NCBI GenBank assembly: GCA_037157565.1
Contig: JAZHRO010000063.1
Span: forward strand, 88,440,001-88,504,000
DNA: 64,000 nucleotides
Direction of reading: 5' to 3'
Source: Thalassia testudinum
Lineage: Eukaryota > Streptophyta > Magnoliopsida > Alismatales > Hydrocharitaceae
The notes beneath the pieces are model-generated. The model made no database searches, had not been told where the DNA came from, and worked only from the letters and a program-made list of their open reading frames with translations. Positions within the stretch are counted from its first letter, which is position 1. Each line of letters begins with the position of its first letter. Of the stretch, positions 34,329-45,593 are shown piece by piece. Both the position numbers and the translations under genes were made by a program.

Positions 34329-34893
34329 TGGCTAACCCTCTTCAAAACCCTAGTCCCAAGGACTAGAACCCTATTGCCCATCTGGAGGCCCATGTCGTAG
34401 CATCTAAAGAGAGACACCAATAGAGAATACATAGGACATTGAACACCTCGAACAGAATGCAGCATCCACCATGAGGATAACAACTATGGGACTTCTACGA
34501 TCCGGCTACACTAGTCATGGCACCGCAGGTTTGGATTTTTGCTGGTGGAGATGCATTCAAGCTCAAGCCGAACATAATAAGTTTGATTTGGACTTATTTC
34601 CATGGTCACTCGAATGAGGATCCCATCTAGCATATAGAGGATCGAAGTCGAACCGTTGAAACGGTTCGAACCAGAAATGTTGATTTAGGAATTCTTCTCA
34701 AGAAGCTTTTTTATTCTCACTAAGGGATAAAGCTTCTTTTTGGTTCAAGATCATTGGGGACCAGTTGGAACCTGGGGCAGAATTACACCGAGAATTCCTC
34801 CAAAAGTTCTTCCCAATCGATCGAACAAATGCGATGAGGTGAGTGATCATGACTTTTTCCCATGGATTGGGGGAAAAGTTACATGATGCATGG
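34329..34893 (+). pseudogene. gag of element F (5' part)
   Basis: The start is the ATG at 34329 (MANPLQNPSPKD then a stop). Further on, in pieces interrupted by stops and a frameshift, are DFYDPATLV, FKLKPNIISLIWTYFHG, SNEDPI, HREFLQKFFPIDRTNAMR and EKLHDAW. Sequence stops mid-domain at 34893, where the LTR of G begins. These are the gag core motifs in the usual order. Confidence 0.85.
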
Positions 34894-36624
34894 TGATGAG
34901 TCCATTTTAATGGACTAATATTATGCCTAAGTAACTTTAATTGTATCTTTTAGGTTTGTTAATAACTATATTAAGTTATAGAATGTTTGCATGCATCATG
35001 ATTTAGGTTTACATCTATTCTATAACTTAATATGTTCTTTTTATGTGTAGGAAAAACAATTGGCAAAAGAATGAGGAGGAAAGGGTAAATTACCCTTTCA
35101 AATAACCGGCAGCTATTCTTTTCCCCATCCTCCGGGAACCTTCAACAGCCGCCGGCCAGAAATAGTTAAGGGATTTGAAAATCCCTTAACTCTCGTAGGC
35201 GCAAACGAGGAGGAATTAAAAAGGCAAGGCGGAGAAAGGAGAGGCCATCCATCTTTCCCCTTGCGGGGAAAAACTTCACCGCATGCACTATGCCCATGCT
35301 CGCTCCTTCACCACCAGGTGCCCAACTTCAGCACTAAGTGCACCCTCTCACCTGCACGCCCTCACCATAGCAGGCGCGCACGCCAAGCATCCTCAACTGC
35401 ACCTGCAGACGTGCGCTCCAACCTCTCCAGCCAGCCCGCAGGCGCACACCTCCGCGCTCCTCTCTCTCTCCAGCACCACCCAGCGCCCGCATTCACCACT
35501 ACCAAGTCCGCACCCCCTATTGCAGATGCTGCACCCTGCGCGTTCACCAGGCAATCGCAGCACCAAGTGCTTCCATCTGCAGTGCGCGCCCACCTGCAAA
35601 CCACCTCACCCTCCTGCACCGCATTGCCTGCAAGTGCCTGCAGGCACACCCCTCCAGTGCTGCACCACAGGCATCCTCTCGCACTCCACTTCAGGCCACG
35701 CCATCTGCAGCGTGCACCCACCTGCTGACCGCCTCACCCTCCAGCGTCGCTCAGCAAGCACACCCCCTACTGTAGGCACTGCACCACGCCTCAACCCGTA
35801 GGCGCCCGCAGACATCACAGGCATGCCCATCTTCCTGCTGCAGGTGTACGCCCATTCGCCTCCCTCCAGCTGCGCCTAAAGGTGCCACGTGCCTTCGCCA
35901 TCTGCAGCACGCATGGCAACGACAGCAGCAGCCTCCTCATCTCCTCCTCTGGCTGGCCGCCTCTGGCCATCTCCGTCGACGCGGCCGCCTCCATCGGATA
36001 AGTCTCATCCTCGCCAATCTCCCTAGCCTCTCTAACACCCACTGGTGCTCTCTCTCTCTCTCACGGAGGAGAGAGAGAAAATGCTCTGTTTCCTCCATAA
36101 TTAAAAATTACATAAAATTCCATTATCAAAGTTACTATTCATTTATTTTCTGAATTAATATATTGCCACAAAATTTACATGGACACCCCTTGCTTAATTT
36201 GGAATTACATATAATTGATTCTCCTTATGAATGACATACAATATGAGACATTGATTATAGTGTCATTAGTTAGGAGATTAATATTAACATTGTTTGCTAT
36301 TACCAAGGTCATTATTTAGAATATTATATTATGATAATTTTGCATGTGTGCCCTCATCTTCTTGATTAATTTTCTATATTGAGAATTTGTGCCGAAAATG
36401 AGAGCACTAGTTAGCATGCATCTCTATTAATATCCCCGATTCCTTTATGCATTATTACTCATTTTTTTTAATAGGCTAATTCCTCCCTGTGGAGACGACC
36501 TAACTCTTCATGGTTAGTTTTGAAATTTTAAATATTTTGAAAAGTGATTTTCTACCACGCAATTAAATACAACGGCACATCATTTTAAGTTAAAGTTTTC
36601 AACGTAAACGAAGGTGCTCTTTCA
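34894..36624 (+). repeat. Element G 5' LTR
   Basis: This 1731-base LTR runs from TGATGAGTCC to CTCTTTCA. Its 3' copy starts at 41376. The middle (35260-36060) is GC- and CpG-rich, with two copies of a minisatellite unit of about 128 bases at 35579 and 35706. U5 has CCTCCCTGTGGAGACGACC at 36482. ORFs of 119-172 codons in the GC-rich part overlap in several frames and are composition artefacts. Confidence 0.92.
36482..36509 (+). other. Shared U5 motif (G)
   Basis: CCTCCCTGTGGAGACGACC then TAACTCTTC. Element I has nearly the same sequence at 47203-47230, and A, D, F and H have weaker versions about 90-170 bases before their LTR ends. Confidence 0.6.
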
Positions 36625-36626
36625 AA

Positions 36627-36644
36627 TGGCATCGTTGCCGGGGA
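36627..36644 (+). other. Element G primer-binding site
   Basis: TGGCATCGTTGCCGGGGA differs from the tRNA-Asp-type PBS at one base and lies two bases after the LTR end. Confidence 0.92.
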
Positions 36645-37845
36645 GGAAACATGCCTATTAATTTTTCAGGAATTTTATGTTATTTTTATGTTATTTTGAA
36701 AGCTTTCCTGAATTACTAACTGTGGATTTTCTTCTGTGCAAAAACACGCGACGAATGTGACGGGCACGTACGGCAAAGATGATCTTTTTGGTGGACCTTG
36801 AAGCCACTTGGAGGATGGCAACAGGAACATGTGGGCCTTGATCCCATGCACATAGGCTTATGGAGAAGCCTATTTCTGATTTAGTCAGTAGGTTTTAGTT
36901 AGATTTAGTTAGATAGACATTAGAATTTAATTTCTGTCTTTTGGACCCTTGTCGGGTATTTTTGGGAACGTGTTCCCAGTGCCACTTTATTTCTTATCTC
37001 TCTTGTATGCGAGAGCGTATTTTCGGAAGCGTGTTCCCATTTATTAGATTATAGGATTATTTGAACAATTTTGAACTGAATTTTGATTTATTAGTTAGAT
37101 TAGGTTTGTTTGTTATTATTATTATGAAAAAAAAAATTGAACTACCTGCTAGAAGCTGCATATCTATAGGATGATCATCTAGGACTGAATGAGCAGCATC
37201 TAGTTTATCTTTACTGCATTGCATACATTCTTGCACGAAGAAAGTTGGAGTAAGGTATGTCTTCTCTTTAACATCAAATAGCTGTCATGCATCTGCATTG
37301 AACCTAAATCTATGACCACTAAAGTGCTTGAATCGAATTAATTTAGTGGTCACTTTAAAAATTGGGACTGCTAAGAGGTTGGACCTTAAAATCTGTGACT
37401 TAAAATTGTTTGTAAAAGAATCTTGTTTGCGAGATTTCAAAACTCAAAACGTATGATTGCACACCTGAGACACTGTGCACCTCACACATAAGGTCACTAG
37501 ATAAATTTCTACCTCTACTCTTTTGCACCACAAGGGAAGTTAGTCGGAAATCAACAAGCCTATCCACCAAGTTACTTCGGTTCCTCGTGTGTGGGCTCGA
37601 TTCGAGACTTCCATCCCTTGCAAGTAGGTTATAGGCACCAGCGAAGGTTGGCCTAGGAAGCGTAATTTTTTGCAAAACTTGTTTGGCCACCAACTAAACA
37701 TATAACTCTAAAACCTACAATCTACTAAAAATAGATCCCTTTGAATTTGTGTTTGCTTTGGCAATAGAACTCTCTAGGAAGTTTTCTACTTATATTCTGA
37801 ATTTTGCTAAATCCTAAGAGAGTTAAAATTATTTTGCTTAAAGAA
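36645..37845 (+). other. Element G leader
   Basis: Non-coding leader. The segment 37138-37265 (CCTGCTAGAAGCTGC and ACTGCATTGCATACATTC) aligns with 47803-47945 of element I. GGGTATTTTTGGGAACGTGT (36954) also has a counterpart in I near 47686. Shared leader sequence between a defective and a coding-capable element is what a common packaging signal would look like. Confidence 0.6.
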
Positions 37846-39768
37846 ATGGATTACTCTTACTCCTATCATTCAGATTATCAGAGTCAATACTTCCCATCTT
37901 TTAATCAGGATCCCATGCCCCGAGCGTATCCATCCTTTGATGGGTACATTGACAATTCATGGGATCATTCTTATCCTGGTAGTACTGGCTTGATAACTCC
38001 CACTTTTGAGCAGAGCCTAGGAGCGAGATTTCCCAACCTTGAAATCCCTACTTCCATGTAAACACCCAACCCTCCCACCTTTTATGATTTTCCATATCGA
38101 GGTTGGACCAATACCCCTAGGCAACCAGAGCCTTAAATTGACTATCCTCCCCAACCTAACAATAGTAGCCTCTCCTCTTTCATGATAGAAATGCATAAAC
38201 AACAAAAGGAAATGATGGAATCAATGGGAGAGATGTTGAGGAATAGTCAACAGTTAAATGAAGAAATAAGACAACTTAGCTACACGCTTCCCAATAATCC
38301 TGATCCCTACCCTATAGACCATGATCATGAAAATAATTCTAAGGAACCTAATAGGGATCCAATTTTATGTAGCTATCACTTAGACTCTCCCAATGAGACA
38401 CGTCCACTAGAGGACAACTATCATAGTGATTATCCACCTAAACTACATTGGACTCAAAAGCAAGTGAAGATGGTACCTCTTGAGAACCTTGACCCCAATG
38501 ACAGTATTCTCCTTGCCCCTACCAACCCGGGTCAAGGTTGTATTATTCCTATCACTTCCCCTATTGATTATTTGGTGGAATCCCATTCTACCCTTAGTGA
38601 GCCTACTCCTGACCCTCTACTTAGGGAATCAACACCTATCATTCAGTATCCTGAGGATTTTAATGCACCCAATGAAGGTGACCTTAAGGGAATAGAGGAT
38701 GATCAATTTTGGTCTCAGGGATATGAAGAGTCTAATTCATAAAATGAGGATGCCCCAATAGAGCAACCTGGATTGAAAATCTGGAATGAACCACAGGGGA
38801 ATTATTTTGAGGGTTTACCTCCAGAAGATAGAAATAATATGATTAAATCCAGATTCTTTCCTTCTTTTGAGAGTCATCCTCCATCAAAACAGGAGTTGAT
38901 ATTAGAGGAGGACAAACAAAATAATGAGAAGTCTATGGGAGACTCTCGGGAACAAAACACGTCAATTGAGGATTTATACCCTGAGAAGAATGATGAATTC
39001 AATGATATAGACTTCCTCCAAAATATTAAGACTGATCCTCCTTTAGAAATAATTGAGGATACTGATCTAACTCCTAATGAATCACATATACAACCCGACA
39101 AATATTTGAGTAAACCAAACGAATCTGGGGATGAGCTGAATGATAATGATTCTTACATTTTGACCCTGCCATCAAAAAGTTATTTGGAGTCTACCCTTGA
39201 TTCAAATATGACTCCGATCATTAATACTAGGCTGGGTAACGTGAAGTTGTCTACAACTAGGGAGTGTACACAATCTGAATCATTGTTGGAATTGGACCCG
39301 ACTAAGCCCTCATTGGACTTAACCATTACCTTCCAACACTACAAACAACCCTTATACTCTCTAACCGATCCTTGGCTCAGATCTCTGCTCATGTACATTC
39401 TTTCTGGGGAATATATCAGGCCAGTACATCCTAGGGTAGAATGGCGAGTATGGATTGATGCTTGTACTTTTACTCTCACCAATCAAGGGTTTGAACTAAT
39501 AATGATTATATCTTTTAAAACCCATCCTGCTTTGGAGGATCCTTGTTATCCTCCACTTATTCCATTTCGGGAGGCCACTTTTCATATTCCCTTTCTTATT
39601 CCTAGACCTCCCCAGGTAGCCAACGAGATTTTCTGTTTTCATTTCTTCTGGCAAGCATTTGGAATTACATTACATCATCAGCTCGCCAACATCTGTGGTT
39701 ACTTATTTTCTAGGCCTACGCTGTTACGCATATTCTTAAGGCCTAACCTTTTGGAACTAGACTTATAG
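37846..39768 (+). pseudogene. Unfamiliar ORF of element G, about 640 codons
   Basis: One frame runs from the ATG at 37846 to 39768 with only three internal stops (38059, 38134, 38740) and no frameshift. The N-terminus is rich in Tyr, Ser and Asp (MDYSYSYHSDYQSQYF). Residues about 113-145 form a charged helix (EMHKQQKEMMESMGEM). The middle is acidic and rich in Pro, Asn and Ser. The last 130 or so residues are hydrophobic and aromatic (SLTDPWLRSLLMYILSGEY, FCFHFFWQAFGITLHHQL). It occupies the gag-pol position but has no gag, protease or RT motif that I recognise. Openness over 1.9 kb beside badly decayed neighbours suggests it was once translated. The function is unknown. Confidence 0.7.
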
Positions 39769-39789
39769 GTTCCTTCTTAGTCTGGCTGC

Positions 39790-39830
39790 TGACAGAAAAT
39801 GCAGCGCTTGTTGGGTGGCAACCCAGCGGA
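39790..39830 (+). other. Shared post-coding motif (G)
   Basis: About 20 bases after the ORF stop: ACAGAAAATGCAGCGCTTG, then a small hairpin TGGGT GGCA ACCCA. It matches the motif after the coding regions of A and B. Confidence 0.55.
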
Positions 39831-39874
39831 CCATGTCAGGTGATGTTTTTCCTTTCTCCTCCTGTTTTAAGTTT

Positions 39875-39910
39875 ACAATAGGGACATTGTAGGATTTAGG
39901 CATGGGGGAG
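39875..39910 (+). other. Element G inner hairpin plus polypurine tract
   Basis: ACAAT AGGGAC ATTGT (39875-39890) is followed by AGGATTTAGGCATGGGGGAG. Confidence 0.75.
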
Positions 39911-41337
39911 TGCATTTGCATTTTAGGAAGCATTCATGCATTTAGGTTAGTATATAAAAAAAAAACTTCTTTTCTTGAGTTAATTGGGTTAGTCCCTAGC
40001 AAAATACCTTTGTTATTGGAGGTTTTTCTTCCAGAATTATTTCTTAAGTTTAGAATCTAGTACATTTATTTCACGTGCACGTAGACTTGGTAATGGATCC
40101 TTGAGAAAAACCAATGAGCATTTGTAGTCGACTGAACCCTTGGACAGTTCATAGGGAGTCCGGCATACTATCTTCTAGTAGATCCACCTCATATTTGTGA
40201 GAAGAAAGTAGAGAGATTACTGGTGTGCTAAGTCTAGTGCAAGGACTCTTAAGTTTTGGATAATTAGATGATGATACTTCAGAGTTAGGCGTAGTTTTCA
40301 CTCTTTGTTTTTGTGTGCATATTTTGTGTGAATTCATGAGAGTCACCAAATAAGGCAGATACATAGAGATTGAGTCTTAATAAAGCTATAACTATGGTGG
40401 ATGGTTATGACCGTCCTTCATAGAGTCCTTGGCTGAATTAGGGTAATAGTGTCAAAAGTCAGAAATACGCTTGTCCTATCCATTCCTTCCCGGTGCCGAG
40501 AATAGGCACTTCCACCAAATAAGCCACACAACTTCCTCTTGACCATCATCATCCCTAATAATGCCTCATAAATAAAAGTCCGTATCGTGTTGTGTTGATT
40601 GAAAAAGAAACAAAAATAAGAAGAAATAAAAAAAAAAGGAAAGAGAGAAAAGAAGAAGAAAAAGAAGAAACAGAAAGAACAAAAAGAAGAAATAGTTATA
40701 TTACAAAAAAAAGTCCAAGTTTCTAATGTAATATTGTTTCTGAGGCAGTAAAACACCTTTCACGTTTCACCAAATATGACCCATACCTACCTTTTAGTAT
40801 TTCTGATCGCCCGAATACTGGTTGAGTACTCTAACTTAGTTGTAGAGTTATTAGGACTTTAATTGAAGTGTGGATGCCATGTGAGGCCACCAAATAGTGA
40901 GTACAATTTCTAAATCCAGTGAGATTCGTGATCTCAGAAAGAAAGAAAAGAGGGAGTGCCCAGGAACATAAAGAGAGCACAATTGTGTAGCCTCTCTCAG
41001 AGTTGACTTGTCTAATAGTCTAGAGATCTGGAGTCTGCAGTATTAGATATTTGTAGCACAAGATGAGTGTATGCCACCAAATACAAATCCATTCAACTCG
41101 ATATCTCCTACCTAAGCCAAACGTTGGGGTCCAATTACAGATTATCCTCTGCTTTATCCCAGAGGGAAGTAGTTGCCTATCCCGACGCAATATCTACCAA
41201 GGGTGAAGTACGAACTCCCAAATGCGAATTGGACTTTTCATTTGGATCCGTTACTTAAGCTATTATCAAGTCACAATTTGTCTGGATCTCTGAAGGTTTG
41301 AAGTAAGAAAAGAAGAAATCTTCTGATTACTTCTATT
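39911..41337 (+). other. Element G 3' non-coding region
   Basis: There is no credible gene. It holds five copies of YCACCAAATA, a purine-rich tract (40605-40700), a small hairpin GTGCC/GGCAC with loop GAGAATA (40492-40508), and a weak TACT/AGTA hairpin with loop ATCTTCT (40166-40180) recalling the hairpins of A and I. Confidence 0.5.
40343..41083 (+). repeat. Five dispersed YCACCAAATA repeats
   Basis: Copies end at 40352, 40521, 40776, 40896 and 41083, irregularly spaced by 119-256 bases, all on the same strand and all between the two polypurine modules of G. Confidence 0.55.
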
Positions 41338-41375
41338 TTTGCTAGGGACTAGCAAATCTTAGGCATGGGGGTATT
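41338..41375 (+). other. Element G outer hairpin plus polypurine tract
   Basis: Perfect 8-base arms TTTGCTAG and CTAGCAAA around GGA (41338-41356), then AGGCATGGGGGTA and the LTR start TGATGAG at 41376. Confidence 0.88.
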
Positions 41376-42398
41376 TGATGAGTCCATTTTAATGGACTAA
41401 TATTACACCTAAGTAACTTTAATTGTATCTTTTAGGTTTGTTAATAACTATATTAAGTTATAGAATGTTTGCATGCATCATGATTTAGGTTTACATCTAT
41501 TCTATAACTTAATATGTTCTTTTTATGTGCAAGAAAAACAATTGGCAAAAGAATGAGGAGGAAAGGGTAAATTACCCTTTCAAATAACTGGTGGCTATTC
41601 TTTTCCCCATCCTCCAGGAACCTTCAACTGCCGCCGGCCAGAAATAGTTAAGGGATTTGAAAATCCCTTAACTCTCGCAGGCGCAAATGAGGAGGAATTA
41701 AAAAGGCAAGGCGGAGAAAGGAGAGGCCATCCATCTTTCCCCTTGCGGGAAAAAACTTCACTGCATACACTATGCCCATGCTCGCTCCTTCACCACTAGG
41801 CGCCCATCTTCAGCACCAAGTGCACCCTCTCGCCCGCACGCCCTCACCATAGCAGGTGCGCACACCAAGCATCCTCAGCTGCGCCTGCAGGCGTGTGCTC
41901 CAACCTCTCCAGCCAGCCCACAGGTGCACACCTCCGCACGCCTCTCTCTCTCCAGCACTACCCATCGTCCGCCTTCACCACTGCCAAGTCTGCGCCCCCT
42001 ACTGTAGGCGTTGCACCCTGCGCGCTCTCCGAGCATCCGTAGCACCAAGTGCTTCCATATGCAGTGTGCGCCCACCTGCAGACCGCCTCACCCTTCTGCA
42101 CCGCACTACCTGCAAGTGCCTGCAGGCACACCCCTCTAGCGTTGCACCATAGGCATCCGCTCGTGCTCCACTTCAGTCCGTGCCATCTGCAGCGCGTGCC
42201 CACCTGCAGACCGCCTCACCCTCCTGCACCGCACTACCTGCAAGTGCCCACAGGCACACCCCTCTAGCGCCGCACCGTAGGCATCCGCTAGTGCTCCACT
42301 TCAGGCCGCGCCATCTGTCGCGTGTGCCCACCTGCAGACCGCGTCACCCTCCAGTGTCGCTCCACAGGCACACCCCTACTGAAGGTGCTACACCGCGC
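41376..42398 (+). repeat. Element G 3' LTR (truncated by H)
   Basis: It matches 34894-35790 and continues to the insertion of H after CCGCGC at 42398. It has three copies of the unit of about 128 bases (42061, 42189, 42317) where the 5' LTR has two. The rest of this LTR should lie beyond H, outside the window. Confidence 0.9.
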
Positions 42399-43165
42399 TG
42401 ATTAGACACTCATCATGATCTCTAATTACCCCTAATTAACTAGTCTTCCTAGTTAATTAGCTAGGGTTATGAATATATAAGGGTTAATTATAGAATAAGG
42501 GATATTTAGTTAAGGACCTTAAAATAAGTTAAAAATGGAATTTTATCATTCTATTAACATTATTAATAATTTAGATAATAATTGGACTCGAAATCCTATT
42601 AATCATTCCCTTAATTAATAAGATAAGTAACCTAAGTACAATGTATACCTAAGTATGTAATAACTTAAGTGATTTCACTTAATTTAATAAATTAACCTAA
42701 AAAGGTCAAAAATGTAAATTCAAGGTGTAAACATAATATTTACCTTATTTACTAACATATATAAAAAGTTGAAAGAGATCTAAATTAAAATAAACCTTCA
42801 AAACCTGGGTTTACATTTTAGTCCTTAATATTCATTACAATCGGATCCTTATTTCTCACATATTTCTTTAGGTTTTATTACTTCTAGGTCCCTCTTCGTC
42901 TTCTTCTTCTTCTCCAGCCAAACGAACGGCTGGTGGCAGAGAGTCATCCCACCGCGCGATCACTGCCCTACCGACATCATTCCTCTTTGCCTAAGCTCTT
43001 GCAGCTTGCACTCACCACCTCCACTTCATCCATCGGTCTCGATTAATCGAGAATCCTATTTTTCAGTGGGAGATAACCTCACTGTCATCGGAGACGACGA
43101 CGGAGGTTAAGCTCCTCGAGATTCTTCTTCGGCCAGACCCCGCCTCCCTCTTCGCCGCAAAGTAC

Positions 43166-43173
43166 TATAAATA
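43166..43173 (+). promoter_or_regulatory. Candidate TATA box, element H 5' LTR
   Basis: ACTATAAATACCCCCTCACA is a good plant TATA context and is conserved in the 3' LTR at 63962-63969. Transcription would start roughly 30 bases downstream. Confidence 0.65.
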
Positions 43174-45588
43174 CCCCCTCACACCTTTGATTTTAGGTAA
43201 GTTGTCTCCCTTCCCTCTTCTAACACTGCAGCCGACCCAATAGGCTATTCTTCCAAACCTCCGGTGATTCCCCATTCCATTTTCAAACTTCCTCCGTTCA
43301 TCTTAAGTAGCCGAGGAGATCCGCCGTGGTCTTTCGCACCTCTGACAAAGACACCGACCCTAGGATTCCTCCGCTCCACCTGAAATCTGCCTACCGGAGA
43401 TCTTTCCTCAACCCTCTGATTTCGTCGTCCGCCATGAGACTTCAGCGGAACCCTATTGACCCCTTCGTCCAGGTAATAAGTAGACTAGGAGTAGGAGTAG
43501 GAGTAGGCTAGCTTAGTTAGTTAACTTAGTTAGGTTAGAGTAATTTCAGATTTTAGCTTCATCTCTTCCTACTCTGACGAGTTCCTTGAGCTCACCAGGA
43601 CTTTAATTTTGTCTTTTAACTCATTGTTCACATTTCTATATCTTCCATGTTCACTTCTAATTCACTTAATCGATTAATTAAATCACCTAAACACCTAATT
43701 CAAATCTCACCTTCACCGACTACATCACTGTCTATGGTGACAGTAATCGACCTAATTCCACCTTCATTGAGTTCTTTCATCACCTATCACCACTAATGAA
43801 CCCTAATTGACATTATATTACCTATTATTATCATCTATAATTAAATGGCTAAATCTTAATTAAGTTCCTGAGCTCGTTGTCCATGGCGACTCAGGAACAA
43901 TTCAAACTATAAATTAAATATATATTTATGGATAATAACATCTGTTGACTTGATTTAACTTCTCAATCGAGTAGTTAAATCAAGTCCTGAGCTTAAACCA
44001 TTCAAATTCTTAAGAAACAAACTTACTATCAAATCTTACATTTTAATGAACAAATGAAGAATTTAATGTGATAAAGAGGTTCCATGTAACCTCAGGATCA
44101 TTTTTAGATAAAAAATGGTTAATTTTGTTAATCTGTTCATACAATTTACATGTTCTAGACTTACCGGAGCTCCGGCGAGCCAAAGTTGTGTTGCAGCCTC
44201 TAGAAATTGCTAAGTAGCTCCAGAATAGTTTAAGAAGGATTACTGATCATTTTAAAGATTTTTGTTTGAGGTTTCAACCACTGGAGCTTTAGATGTAACT
44301 TCATCTTCCCCAACTCCAGTAAGTTGGAGAAGTCTGCTATGAAGGATTTGAGAAACACTTAAGGAGCTCAGAAGCTTTAGTGCGATGCACTGAAGCTATT
44401 TTAACTCTCAAAACATTGTAACAAACTCGGATTAACTCTATTGAACACACACATATTTTAGTTCAGGCGGCGAGCCTGAAACCCTAGTAATTAAGGATAG
44501 AACACAAATCTAAAGATCTGAATGAGTTCCAGATGATGAGAAGACTCTGATTGAGGCATTAATTTCTTAGGTGGAAGATTTAAATAGAAAGTCAATCTTC
44601 GAGCTTCCACAGTCAAACCTGAGTCTGATAATGGTGTTCTGAGCTTGAATTGAGGAATTGAGATGTGGAAATTGTTTCTGAGATTCTGTTTGTTGTTTTT
44701 AGAAAGAATAAAGTAAGCTCAGATGACGTATTTAGTGAAAAGTTTGTTTCTGTCAAGTTGGGTTAATTTCGAACACAACCCAACAGAAGCACTATTTTGA
44801 TGAGATTCAAATCTAAAACCTGCCCAGATTGATTAGTTATAACCCTTAGAATTAATCTAAATAGATTAAGAACACTTTAAAGTGTCAGTTGCACTTATTG
44901 AAATCTGTAAATCAACCTCTGAATTTTCCAGAGAAGAGAAAAGCTTCTCTACAGGTTCTGTAGGTCTCAAGAGTTTAAAATTCATCCTAACAGAAGCAGA
45001 ATTGTTTATATAATATGTACAGACCTTCTAATAGATGAGAGAAGTCCATCTGAGGACTTCCCTAACTTTAATTTTGCTTTTCAGGCTTTTTAAAACACGT
45101 AGAACCCCTGATTTCATCTCTTAAATTGAAGAGGAAAACATCATTAAAACATTAAATTGACCCTAAAATTGTGTACATTACCCTTAGAGCTTTCCAACGA
45201 ACTTTGAATCATCCAATTTGGAGCTCTGGGTAGAAAGTTACGATCGATTGAATTCGGGTCTGGAAGGGGTAGCTTTGTCCCACCTTGGATATCCATGAGC
45301 GCACGCCTGGGAATCAAACTGATTTGTTCCTATGGTTATGCAGTTGTCAGCGCTCGGTGCACCGGTTCTGATTCTTTCTGATCTGAGCATTGTTCTAAGC
45401 GTGCAGGCATATGCCTGCGGGTGTTTGTGCCCTTGGGGGCGTGCGGATGTGAATGTGCCCTGGGAGGGTGAGTGTGGCCTGGGAGGCCGGGTTGAGCCGA
45501 TGCGGCTCGAGACTGTGAACCGATTAATGAATGAACCAAAACTAACCTAACTGAGATTAGGCGAGGACCGAGTAGGGTCTAGTCCCAC

Positions 45589-45593
45589 CCTGG
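45589..45593 (+). other. Target-site duplication of I, left copy
   Basis: CCTGG directly before the 5' LTR of I; the right copy at 56918-56922 is CCTAG, a single transition apart. Confidence 0.75.

Larger units (their letters stand above)
32041..34893 (+). mobile_element. Element F: 5' part of a gag-bearing retrotransposon
   Basis: On the plus strand: LTR (to 32778), degenerate PBS (32781-32798), leader and broken gag, cut at 34893 by element G. The rest of F should lie beyond G and H, outside the window. gag motifs are closest to those of element H (KPNIISLI, FHG, EDP, HIED), so F may be an older relative of H. Confidence 0.65.
34894..42398 (+). mobile_element. Element G: non-autonomous retrotransposon with an unfamiliar ORF
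   Basis: 5' LTR 34894-36624, PBS 36627-36644, leader, one broken ORF (37846-39768), paired polypurine modules and 3' LTR from 41376, cut by element H at 42398. No gag, protease, RT, RNase H or integrase motifs are present. Leader and U5 sequence resemble element I, which suggests that an I-like element supplied the enzymes. It is inserted in gag of F; the flank is CATGG on the left. Confidence 0.85.
42399..45593 (+). repeat. Element H 5' LTR, first segment
   Basis: It starts TGATTAGACACTCATCATG and matches 63199-64000, about 95% over a 116-base sample. It contains a TATA box (43166-43173), a CT-rich stretch (42890-42920) and a long region of about 2 kb with no credible gene. It is broken at 45593 by element I. 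Confidence 0.9.

Noticed and set aside
35261..35801. ORFs of 155 and 172 codons in the GC-rich part of the G 5' LTR
   Set aside because: They overlap in several frames on both strands, have biased Pro/Ala/His/Cys composition and lie inside an LTR whose other copy does not keep them intact.
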